Shown here piece after piece: positions 26,801 through 38,800 of a DNA stretch of 64,000 nt. Origin of the DNA: Argopecten irradians. Lineage: Eukaryota > Mollusca > Bivalvia > Pectinida > Pectinidae. Every line of letters starts with the position of its first letter. Within the stretch, counting starts at the first letter, position 1. The translations under genes and the position numbers were made by a program. The stretch lies in contig NC_091146.1 in NCBI RefSeq assembly GCF_041381155.1, forward strand, positions 2,621,224-2,685,223. The letters run 5' to 3'. Below the pieces are notes generated by a model. It was not told where the DNA came from, did not search any database, and saw only the letters and a program-made list of their open reading frames with translations.

Positions 26801-29800
26801 AGTAATTGGTGGTGGTACAAGAGTAATACGATGATTTAAAGTGTTACTTATCTGTATGCGAATGTCCTGGTATAATCCTTGATCCTTCCAGGTTTCAAAT
26901 TAACAATAATCAAAAATCCACGAGGAAAATGAATGTCCACAGATGATTTGTAAAGTTCCAGGCAATATGAATAAATCCACACAAAATGTTGTAATAATCC
27001 ACAGATAAAGTCACAATAGCTCTCCCAATAGAGTCTTATATGGCGCTGTACAATTCTTGATATGTCTTATTACAGGTCTCATTACAGTTCTCGTTACAGT
27101 TCTGATTAGCTTTGGACAGTTGGAGTATATATAGCTAAACCCTAATTCAAGAATATTGGAGAACCTTCTACTTCTAGAAATATCTAACTAAAAACAGTAA
27201 ACAAGTAAACACACATAACTTTCAGGAAATAGATCATTCTAGATCTCTACTTAAAATCAACATGTTTACAAACATATTTGTTTATACATGATTATATTCT
27301 AGAAAGTTCTATAACCTAAATCAATGATATGACCTTCATAGGATGTATTGATAAAAAAAACTATAGGAGTTATCTCCCTTATCTCATAACTACATGTATT
27401 TAGTATCATACATAACAGAATTGTATGGTATATGCAATATGAGGAATCTTATATGTTTACTATTACTGAATTTGACCTTTTATGGATCTATGGATTTGTA
27501 AGGATCATACAATTTAGCAGTGGCATTTGATAGATAACAATGGTATTTTTGCCTAACAATGTAATTTTTCCTTGTCAAAATGGAATTTTTGTTGCCTTAA
27601 TGCTTATATGGTTATTGTCTTGATTAAATTTTAAGTATTGTTCTTAAGAATAATTTGATTAAGAGTTATCTCCCATGATGCTCAGGTGCATGGTTTGCAC
27701 ATTGTTGTTTATTGTTTTTTTCTTCATAATACTCTTTTTCAGTGTAATATTTGACTTACAGAATCCAGTTCTTGTTTATCATGTTACTTATAACATAACC
27801 ATACTTCACATGGTACCTTACTTGTCAGAGAAAGGCAGTTTAACTTCAGCCATGTATGTCTTTATCACATCTACCCTGTTAGTTCATTGCACATTTGTCA
27901 CTATGACTTTGTCATTTCCTTAGTGATTATCAGACATGTTTATTGCTACAGGTTCCTACATAAGGTACCGAGGTATGTCAAATAGGTGATGCATTATGTT
28001 ATCAAGATGCCAAATTTATTCCATGCAGATGTTTTACATGTATTCCATGATTTTGGTGACTAAATTCTATGGTTCGCCCAAAATTGTCACAATTTTGTTT
28101 TTGCGGGCAGATGTACTGTATATGACTATAGAATTTATATGATTTAAGAGAAATCCGGAAAATGTTAATTTCTTATTTTGTATGGCTAGGTTCCGGAGAG
28201 TGCGGATCCGAGTTGGAGATTAGAAAGAACGAAGATGGCGAATAAAACACGGTGAACTGGAACCAGATGAATTTGTATCTCACCCGTTATCATTCCTCTC
28301 ACACGATAATAAGCCAAGCGACACGATACACTATGTACAAACCACACTCCTTTTACACTGACAACTGTTGATACACACAACATTTGTATTATCTCATCTA
28401 TATTTTCTGTTAAGGGCTTACGAGTTGTAGTGATGTCAGACCTGGCAGTCCCTCCGGTATTTACAATGTGACCTTGACCCCTGGCCGGAGTGACGATGTT
28501 TACTGTGATATGGACACAGACGGAGGACCATGGACAGTAAGAATAATTAAAATACAATAATGTAGTTTAATCTTCTCTCTCTCTCTATCTCTTTCGTTCT
28601 CTCTCTCTCTATATATATATATAATAAATTTGAAGACAAATCCTTAAGGACAAAATCTATAAGAAATAAAAACAATAACGACTGACTGGTGAGCGTTTTG
28701 AAGAAAAATCCTTACGAACGAAATCTATATATATAATCTTTCTAATAAGCTCACCACATTATTAGTCTGATAGCCTGTGAATTTGCCCGTATACTAATTC
28801 TGCATATATCACTAGTATAACAAAATGTAGTGGCCAGAACTGATTCGAACCCAGGACCTACGAGCTCTATTGACTGAGCTACCTGGTCACCGATGATCGA
28901 CCCAGTCAAATCCCGCTCAGCCTAGACATTCCATGGGTTCCGATCACTAATTATCTCTACACCCCTGGACTATATCATTGTTAAACTGAAGGCAACAGAA
29001 TAGAACAGGTAATTTAGTCATTTGATGTACATCAATAGAGCCGTATAACGGTACACTATGGTTGACTGTGTGGCTTTAATGTTAAGCGTTGATCTCTCTG
29101 TAGTCTTCAAAGGAATTGCTTTTGGCTTGTAATTGGTTAAGATTTGTTCCACTGAACTGCCTCCAGTTTTACTATGAGCTAGTCCAGGGGTGTAGAGATC
29201 GTAAGTGATCGGAACCCCTGGAATTTCGAGGATGGTGTTATATAACTGTAGTGAAAGTATCCGGGGGTCAATTTTACCGCGGTAGGTATTTGCCTCTAGT
29301 GAGTGAGGGGTGTTTGTATTGCCGGATGTAGCGCATGCGCAGAGTGTGAAGTGAGTGCGAAGCGGGCCAGATGACTGGAGCTAACTGTCAGCGGTAAACA
29401 AGTAAATATCACCCTTATCCTGATCTAGAACTCATCAAAGTGTAGGGAAACACTCCAATGGTGTCAGAAGTGACCACGAGGACTTTGACAGTTGTGTGAC
29501 ACTTAGCACCACGTGTGTTTAGGACTTTGACAGTTGTGTGACACTTAGCACCACGTGTGTTTTGATTTGGCGGGCAAGTGTCATTCTCGCACTGTGTTAG
29601 ACAACAATATAAATTCGAAGGAAATCCTAAGGATTGGACGTAAGGATATCCAAATCTCCTCACAATAGGTATGTGTATTGTTAGTTAAGTTTATTTCAGA
29701 ATTTGTATCGAATATTGTTGTCTTTTGGTTTTTCAATATTTGCCCCGATCGATTTGTTGTTATATTTGATATATAAACATGTCGTTTAAAATAAATCTGG

Positions 29801-32800
29801 CCAGTGAGTCGGAGTTGGCGAAGTGTTTACCGGGAATAGGTTCCAAACAATCACAGACATAAGTCGATTTGAGGGATCGTGTGGGACCTATTACCCCTAA
29901 AATATTAGCCTCATAAACTCAGTAGATTTTTCTCCCATGTCGGACATGGATGATTATGAACATGAGCGTCAGAGGGAAGGGTTTGAGGCTTCTGGCCCAC
30001 CTGACACAACTATTTCCAAAACAGATATGGTAGATGTGGTTGACCATTAAGTGACCTAGTCGCCAGTGATTATACAGCATACACATATTTAGCACATCAC
30101 GTGACAGAATACTGGATTCTGATTGGCTACACACATGGCTACTATTTGCAATAGTGCCCGGGCAAGCGGGCACTATTGAAGTGGCGCGAAATTGAACGTG
30201 AATGTATTGTGACGTCATTATAACGTTGCGCTTCGACCAAGACGTCAAGATGGCGGACAGGCTGTTGTGTGCGGGGATGGAAGCAAATTTTGCTGTTCTA
30301 CAGAAGACAGTTACATACTCATGTTCTATATTGATATACTTTTAATATTCATGAAGCTGAATCCCGTTTTTTAGAAACACAGATTTCCGCGACAATTCAT
30401 ATGTTGTACTTTTAACGTAATAATATGGTTTGGAAATGATTCTAGCATTGTGAGGTGTCACTGTGACGTGCTTCTGTTACGATGACATGAAAACAAGTCC
30501 CATCTGAGGGTGATGTACTTAACCCATTATGGCCTTTGGCTCGGGCACTATTCCATCCCTCGACAATACTATGAGGCAAAAGTGCCCTCTCAAACAGGCC
30601 ATAATAGATAAATATATAACGCACAAGGTATGTAACGCTAAAAGCACACATTTATTGAACAGTTCGCCGTAACAAATTCACATTCCAGGTAGTACACCGC
30701 AGGCTGCCAACAATGCTTGGCCAATACCGACATCAATATTCAAATATAACGAGCCTACCTGTGTTACTTCATTACTAGATGTTATCAACAGTTTGTGCCT
30801 TATAGGAACAAATAACCTGTGCACCAACTATTATGTCCCATAGTCAGGAAGCTTATCAAACTCCATCTTTACTCCTCTCAGCGTTGTTTTCCTTTTTCGC
30901 CATGCCGTCCATCCCATAATATTGCACACGTCACTACCTAGCGGCGCTACTAATCACCGCCGGGTACCGGGACGAAACTGGAATTTTACTAAATTACGAC
31001 AGGTGCCGGAACCGAACCGGCGTTCCACTAAATAACCGTTACTTATCGGTAACAGTAGAGTTTGCCTTTTCAGAACAAAAGGAGGAAGACATTTCGTCAG
31101 AACCTAGGGAACAAACTAGTTTAAAATCTCACCCTGGAGAATGGCCTGTAGTTCCATCTATAGTGAGCGAGTCAGAGAGGGGATGTCCTGTCCAAATTAA
31201 ACAGGAACAGGACAGTAAGGACACAAGGTCAAGGCCACGGATATCAACGTCGCGCGCCAGCAGTGTCCAAGATGAATCGGGAAATTCCTCGGGCTCATAT
31301 GTACGCGACTTGGAAAAGCGATTGGCGAAACTAGAGTTAGCAACCTCAAGACAATATTGTACTTCTCCGATGGATATTCCGAAGACTCCATCTCCGAAAT
31401 GGCTTGGAAAACAGCTGATTGATCACCATAGATATCAGCTTAGGTTTATCGAGCAACAGTACTCAGAGACTGAGCTCAAACCATTAAAGCGGGGTGCTAG
31501 TGAGACTTTTGGGCCTAGCTTTCAACACACTGTTAAAGGGCCATCTCAACAAACTGCTTATGAGCCTTCTGGGCCTAAAGCACGACATACGCTGGACAGG
31601 CAAGATGAAAAACAGTCAATTAGTCGTTCAAGTTCAAGGTCGAAACAGAGGACAAAGTCATTAGATGTGTCGTCATCTGTAAAGCAGTATACATCGAAAC
31701 GCGACTCCGTAAACCTGGTACGTCCTAAAGACCGGACAAGGAGGGATAAACATTTATCATCACGCGATAGATTTTCACCGTCACCTGGACGACAACAGAA
31801 GCATTCAGACCTGAGTCACAAATCTGGACGTCACAGAAGGCGAGACTCCTGTTCTTCGGAATCAGACAGGGAGTCAAGGGGTCGTCAGTACCAGGCTACG
31901 ACATATTATGACTCGTCAAGTTCTGAGGACATCGCTGTTGAGGACCGGAATAGAGAGAGACATGAGAGACATTCAAAAAAGGGGTCTCGAAGAAATCCGA
32001 AGTTATTGCCAAAGAATTTTTCTTTCAATTTTAAATCCAACTGGCTGTCATTCTGGAGAAAGTTTGAAAGCTACCGGTCTGTACTGAAGTTGACAAAGGA
32101 AAAAAGTCGGGATTACCTTTGCTGGTGTCTAGAGGGAAAGGCCTTGGATTTGTTCACCACTGTCTCACAGGAGGGTGAGTACTACTCCTTCAGTAAAATG
32201 ATGAGGATGCTAGAAGGCCGCTTCGGGGATATGGAATTAATGGAGACCTCGAAGGCGAAGTTTACTCAGGCACAGCAGCGCCAAGATGAATCCTTTGATG
32301 ATTGGGCCAACAGGGTTTTAACCTTGGCTACACCAGCCTTCAAATGACTTCTAGAGAAGTATAGTAAGGAGGAGGTTATCATCAAGTTCTGCCAAGGTTG
32401 CTGGGACAAGGAAGCTGGTAAGCATGTCTGCTTAAAAAAAACCCTCGTTCAATCAGACAGGCGCTGGATAGGGTAAAGCACTACCAGTATATTTCGCAGG
32501 CAGTGGACAGCAAAAAGAAAAAAAGAATGATAAAGATGATACCTTCGCTGTAAATGCTGTGGGATCCTCAGCTGAGAGTAAGGCCCTGGAGGAAATCCAG
32601 AAGACTCTAGCTGAGATGAAAAAGAGGTTGGACCAAGCGGAGGCGAAACCTACAAAGTCCACTAAAGACAAAGGAAAGGGCCGGAAGGATATAGAGTGTT
32701 TCTTCTGCAAAAGGAAGGAGCATTTTAAGAGGAAATGACGTAGCTGGAAGACATCTCAAAAGGAGGATGGCAATAAGAAGGATACTTTAAACGCCAAGAG

Positions 32801-35800
32801 CCCAGGCAAGTCGACCTTGACCCTAGGTGACCAACGAACAAAGGGTCGAAACATCTAGCTTCTCAGACGGAGACTTCTGGCATTCCTGAGTTAAGTAACG
32901 GCACAAACGTTGTTTTCACTGATCCCCTTACCAAGGAGAATGGGATGATGAATTCCATGGAAGGCACTGTCTCGCCTTCTGGCCATACTTTGACGACAAG
33001 GATATCCCCATGGAAGTCGATGAACAGCAGGATGAACTAGGAGTTTATAGGGTCTGTGCAGGGTCCTCATCCGTACATATTACTAAAGGGAATATGGAGA
33101 TCCAAGCACGCATGGATTCGGGAGCAGAGATAGCCATATTATATTCTTCCATATACAAGAAGTTAAAGAAGAAACTTTAGAAGGTCAAGCATATTCTAAT
33201 GTATATGGCTGACAAGGACTCAGCATTGGAAGGATTCCAGACCGAGCCAGTTCGGCTGAAGATTGGCAAGCATAAACAAGGAGTGAGTTTATGTGGCACC
33301 GATCGCTGGCGACATGTTACTTAGACATGATCTGTTACATCACAAGGGCGCGGTTCATGATATGAAAACGGACACTCTTGTAGTGGAGGATGAACGCGTT
33401 CAATTGAATACAAAGTTCAAGGAGGACAAACCAGTGGAGGCCCGAGTAACTTTAACACGAAATGTCGTTGTTCAACCATACTCCTTGGTTCGCGTGTCTG
33501 GTAAGGTAGATGCCGTATTGAAGGACCACTACACAGAACAAATGGACAATTTAGGCCTTGTGATGCCAAGGACCTTAAGAAAGGGGAACACAGCGCCAAT
33601 TATATGCCTCGTTAACTCAGGGGAGACATTTCAAACCTTGAAGATGGGAACGGTGGTGGACAATGCGTTCGAGTTCAACAGCGTTCTTAGTGAAGGTGAT
33701 ATTACGGATTCATGCACGACCCATGACGGAAGGGAGACTGGTGAGGCTTCAGGCCCTCCAGTCTACCTTAACACTTGTCAGGTCTGAAAGCAAATATTAC
33801 TGGGTATCCATATAGATGTTATGGGTCCACTACCTAAAACGTCTAGCGGGAATGAACATTGTTTAAATTATGGTGTATCAGTTCGCCAAGTGGGTGAGAT
33901 GTGGGTTTTTTTCCGTCCCAGAAGGCAGAGGTAACAGCAAAAGCGGCCGTTAACGAATTCTTTTCGTGATTTGGCCATCCGCTCCATCTTTTCTCCGATC
34001 AAGGACGGAATTTTGAAGGAAAGCTGTTCGAAGCTCTCTGCAAGACTCTACAGATACATAAGTCTCGGACAATGCCCTATCGACCCTCATCGAAAGGGCA
34101 GTTGGAAAAAATTAACAGGACATTGATGAACGCGGTTCGTTGCTTTCTTAGCAAATCGCAAAATACGTGGGACGAACATTTACAGCAGATAGCTGGAGCT
34201 ATCAGATCATCAGTGAATCGGTCGACTGGTTATACCACCAATATGTTAATGTTGGGGACAGAAGTAACTACGCCGGCACAGTTGATGTTTCCCAACCCAT
34301 CAGTGAAGTCTGAGACTACGGAGGACTATGTAATGAGTCTTCAGGAAAACATAAAAAAGCACATCAGGTTGCAAGAGAGAAGCTTAAAACAACCCTTAAA
34401 CAAAGGAAGAGGTATTATGACCTAAGGATATTGCAGAGGCAATACTCGGAAGGCGACCTTGTATATGTCCTGGACACAGCAGTGGTAAAGTAGAAATATA
34501 AGAATCTCCTTGGAAGGGTCCGGTTATTAATGTAAAGAAGCTTTCTGCATATTTGTATCGCGTTAAGCTTCGGGATTCAGTCTTTGTCACCAAGCATTAG
34601 CGGATGATGCCATGCCGGGACAGGAAAGTGCAAGCTTGGATCACGGTGTACAAGACTAGGTAAACAGATAATGAGGTTTTAGAGGACCACGATGACAAAA
34701 CAGAGTTTTGCGTCTGCCGAAAGCCATGCAATTGCCGGTTTATGATACAATGTGACTATTGTGATGAGTGGTACCATGGTTCCTGCGTAAACATTTCTGC
34801 CCCCGACGTATTGGACATTGATAAGTATAAGTGTGCTGGATGTAGTAGGACTACTAACCATTAAAACTTAGGGACTTTTACTGTCCTTTGTAGATATGGA
34901 AAGAAAACAAAGATTCCTAAGACGGGTGGAGGATCTGGCAGACAGAAAGTGCCTGTATGAACATGCAAAGGAGTTCATCACCCAGGCAGGGATTCATCTG
35001 GCGTCGCCAGAGATTAAGGCAGTGGTGTGCTCCTGGGTCTGGCATGGATCCAGAAGGAGGTTCACTATATCGCGATGTCTCGGTGAAGTGGACAACCTCA
35101 CCCAGAACCAACATTTCGGGGTGGGATGGTGAGAGACGTTCGGTTGGCATCCGACGCCACACTGGAATAGAGAATGGAGGATGTTGGCACTGCGGCTTCT
35201 TGCCCAGTCAAATCAGAAGATCTGGTTCTCCTCAGTGACTCGAACTGGATGTACACACCCCGGATTCTTCCATCTTTGAGTCTCCGAAGAAAGCAGCGAT
35301 CAGCCTAATTCCAGTGAAAGTTGCAGAGACGCCTTCGTCAAACCGGCCTGGGGAAGGAGAGGTCTGGGCTTCTAGTCCAGTCTCTCGGAAGCACGACAGG
35401 GAGCCCTCCAGGACGAAGAGTAGATCAAGTTCCTCTGGACATGGATCAACATCCAGGGGGACAGTGGCTTGTTGTCTGACCAGAAGAGAGGGCAGAAGGA
35501 AAGCTGGGTCAGCCTCTCATCAGACGAGTGAGAGACGAGTGAGGTATTCGTCAAGGAGATGCCAGGAAGTTACACGGGCTTCTGACCGTGACCCTTGTCA
35601 GTCTCGTTCGACCCTGGAACCATCACGGAAACGCGACAGATCGAGACTTGAGGAACATACACATGCTAGGAAACCAGGAGGTGGAGAGACTTTGCTGGGT
35701 ACCAGGCTGCAAGGCACCCAATGTCTATGTCTAGGTACATGCCTTCAAATACCACATTTCTGGTATATTTGATTAAAATCTGCCACCTGAGGACAAGGAG

Positions 35801-38800
35801 GTCTTGGGACTGCGGAAGACGGCCTTGATGTATTTGGCACGTGGCTTATGGCCCGGCAAGGGACTTGGGAGGATCTTGTGACATATCTTTGCATCTGGAG
35901 CCTATGAACTCGCCGGCAGTGTTGCTACACTGGAGGGCCATTTTACTGATGTATGCCCGTCTGGAGGATGAATATCTGGAGTACTGGAAGAAGTCTTATT
36001 CCTCCTGGGATGCTGAAGGAGATGGAACTTCCAGTGACTTTCGATGCTCACTTTCACTTGGATCGTATCATCAAGAGAATGGGGTTACCTTCCACAGTCA
36101 CGTTCAGTAGCGTTTTGGATGGTTCGGCGGAGAGCACTGGGAAGGAGGTGAGGCTGGTCGGGACATGTGCATCATTTTGTGACCCGGATGCCTATCCTTC
36201 TGGGCGGAGTCTTCTTGACATCCCAGATGATATGGTTGTGGCTGTAGGACTTCATCCTAGGCATCATCCACGGGATCAGAGAGAGGAAGATGAGTGGGTT
36301 AGACAGCTCAAGGAACTCTCCTGGTTATCGAGGGTGAAACCTTTGGGTGAAGTTGGATTGGATCACTCGGAGCCACGAGGACGATGGCCGGGCCAAATGG
36401 ACTGCTTGGAGAGAGCACTGAGGCTGGTGCGAAAACGTCATGCCTTGGTACTCCATTGTAGAGGGACGTCCGGCGACAATGGGACGGAGGCATATATGTT
36501 ATTATTGCATATATAATAAGGAGTGAGGTATCTGCTGATCAGAGGGTGTATTTACATTGCTTCTCTGGAAATGAGTACGTCCTCAGCATGTGGTTAGTAG
36601 CGCGCACCAACCTTTACCTCGGGTTTACTCGAATGGTAAAGTCATTCTCCGGTCCACAGACTCGTGCCCTGAAGGCTGTCGCGAATGACAAAATTGTCTT
36701 TGAGACAGATAAGCCATATTTCGTGGGGTCAGGTCAGGGATGGTCGGCCCCAAACCAGCTGTACTCCGTGGCGGTGATCATCGCTCCAATACGACACGTC
36801 AGGGTGGATAAATTGCTGGAAACGTCTACTGAGAACGCCAGAAGGTTGTTCCAGTGAAACACTCGCGTGATGGGGACCCTCAGGCCAGATCCAGGTCTGA
36901 GATGAATTGGATGAGCTAGAGCGGGAGGCTTCTTGCCCAAGTATAGCTCTGAGGGATGTGTCTCGGTGGCTTCTGGCTATGGAGAAGACAAAACAAAAGG
37001 TAAGAGTTATCCAGTTTCTTTGCTAAGCATTACAGTGGCTTCTGGCCCAGATTGCATGCAAAGCCCAGACATCCGATGTACCTGCAGGTGAAGTATTGAT
37101 CCGGGACTGCATCCTTCATCATAAAGGTGGGAGGAGTGTAGTGAAAGTATCCGGGGGTCAATGTTACCGGGGTAAATATTTGCCTCTAGTGAGTGAGGGG
37201 TGTTTGTATTGCCGGATGTAGCGCATGCGCAGAGTGTGAAGCGAGTGCGAAGCGGGCACGATGACTGTCAGCGGTAAACAAGTATATATCACCATTATCC
37301 TGACCTAGAACTCATCAGAATGTAGGGAAACACTTCATTACCCTGAATATTTGTCATTGACTAAAATTCCATATGACGCCATGTTTTTACTTTACTGAAC
37401 AATGAACTGCTGTACTATCTTTTCCATCTTATAAATATCGCTGACTTATTTTTGTTTATTTAACTAACAGCTGATACAGAACAGACAGGACGGTACTGTA
37501 GACTTTTACCGGAACTGGACGGAATATCAGACAGGATTTGGTGACATAGACGGGGAATTCTGGGCCGGTAAGTACAGTGTATATATGAGGTATTATACAA
37601 GTCTATTATTCTTCCTGACTGATGTCTTATGTTTCGGTACAAAAACCAAGTTATGATAACAATAACAAATGTATGTGCTTAGACAAAAATAACAAAATTT
37701 ATACTATCTAGAATAACGTACCATGGGTTATATTTCATTTTTGTTTTTTTACAGTTATATTGTTTGTCGGCATCAGCAACATGTGATACAAAGACATATA
37801 TTAAATCAATGTCTGACGATTTAATAAATATTTTGTTAGGTCTGAACATAATACACCTCCTAACCCAGAACGGCTCCAAACTTCGTATCAATTTGATGTC
37901 CTGGAAGAACGATACACAGTACGCCGAGTACCAGGACTTCCGTGTGGGGGACGAGTCATCGAAGTACCGACTGTCGGTATCGGGATTCTCCGGGAATGCC
38001 ACCTGTAAGTTTTTTGTTTGTTTGTTAAGAGTTTTATCTCTTTAAAAAGCATTTAGAAAGCATCATTACCAAATCATTTTATGAATAGGAAAATTATAAA
38101 AGTTCCCACATTGTACGTTTGTATACCAGGAAAGCGTTGAAACCCTAAACATACAATTCAAATTAAAATGTAAATAGCATACATACGATATATTTTGCAA
38201 TTTGGGTCTACTAACATAGGAGTTACACAATATTGACAAACAGTTATAGAATCATCACCGAATGAGATGAGAAATCAGAAACTCATAATGTCGACTATCG
38301 ATTAGATTTGTGTGTGTTATTGTTTACTGCAACTTAGCCTTGTCCATCAGTCTTTATAAACATATAAATTGAATACCGACTTGAGTTAAAACACATTGAT
38401 TCACATATGAGTGTATGAATCTAGTAGTTAAGTATAATTAAGATTTAAGTCAGCTTCAGTTGGTCCCCGAACTAGTATGACAGTACAATATAACCGCGAT
38501 GTTCGGTGTAATCAATCCTGTATAACCTGTCTGTGTTTTGACAGATGATGGTATGGATTACCATGACGGTGACCAGTTCTCTACCTACGACAATGACAAT
38601 GATGTGGATGAAGGTAATTGTGCTGTAAGTCGTAACGGCGCCTGGTGGTACAAAGCCTGTAGTCATAGTAACCTGAACGGGCCGTACGTACAGGATACTG
38701 GGGATGATCGTCTATCGTTGTGGTGGTGGGAATTCTACTCTGGCCAGGGTCGCGTACCTTTGATGAGGTCCAGAATGATGGTGAAACATCCCGGTGTTTA

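Larger units (their letters stand above)
29247..37337 (+). mobile_element. Gypsy-like LTR retrotransposon with PHD finger and TatD nuclease; RT deleted
   Basis: Direct repeats 29247-29457 and 37137-37337 bound an 8.1-kb insertion in FREP intron 2, same strand as the gene. Both repeats start TGTAGTGAAAG and end CACTYCA. A Leu-tRNA-type primer site follows the 5' LTR and a purine tract precedes the 3' LTR. Internal order: helix-hairpin-helix segment, SR-rich Gag, zinc knuckle, protease, integrase catalytic and C-terminal parts, PHD finger, then a third frame with an SR-rich region and a TatD nuclease. Many frameshifts and stops are present, and the RT, RNase H and integrase zinc region are absent. 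LTRs differ at roughly a dozen positions plus a ~10-bp deletion, so the insertion is not recent. A target-site duplication is not clear. Confidence 0.9.

Noticed and set aside
28832..28891. Functional tRNA gene
   Set aside because: The anticodon arm is missing and the acceptor stem does not pair properly; box A and box B are too close together.
33293..33787. Independent host gene of 164 codons
   Set aside because: It is the second half of the retropepsin plus the linker to RT, in the expected place within the LTR element.
35841..36110. Separate 89-codon gene upstream of TatD
   Set aside because: It overlaps the TatD frame in another frame. Its first part is probably decayed sequence of the same third reading frame, not an independent gene.
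29242..37342. 5-bp target duplication of the Gypsy-like element
   Set aside because: The flanks ATAAC and TTACC are similar but not equal; no exact match can be claimed.
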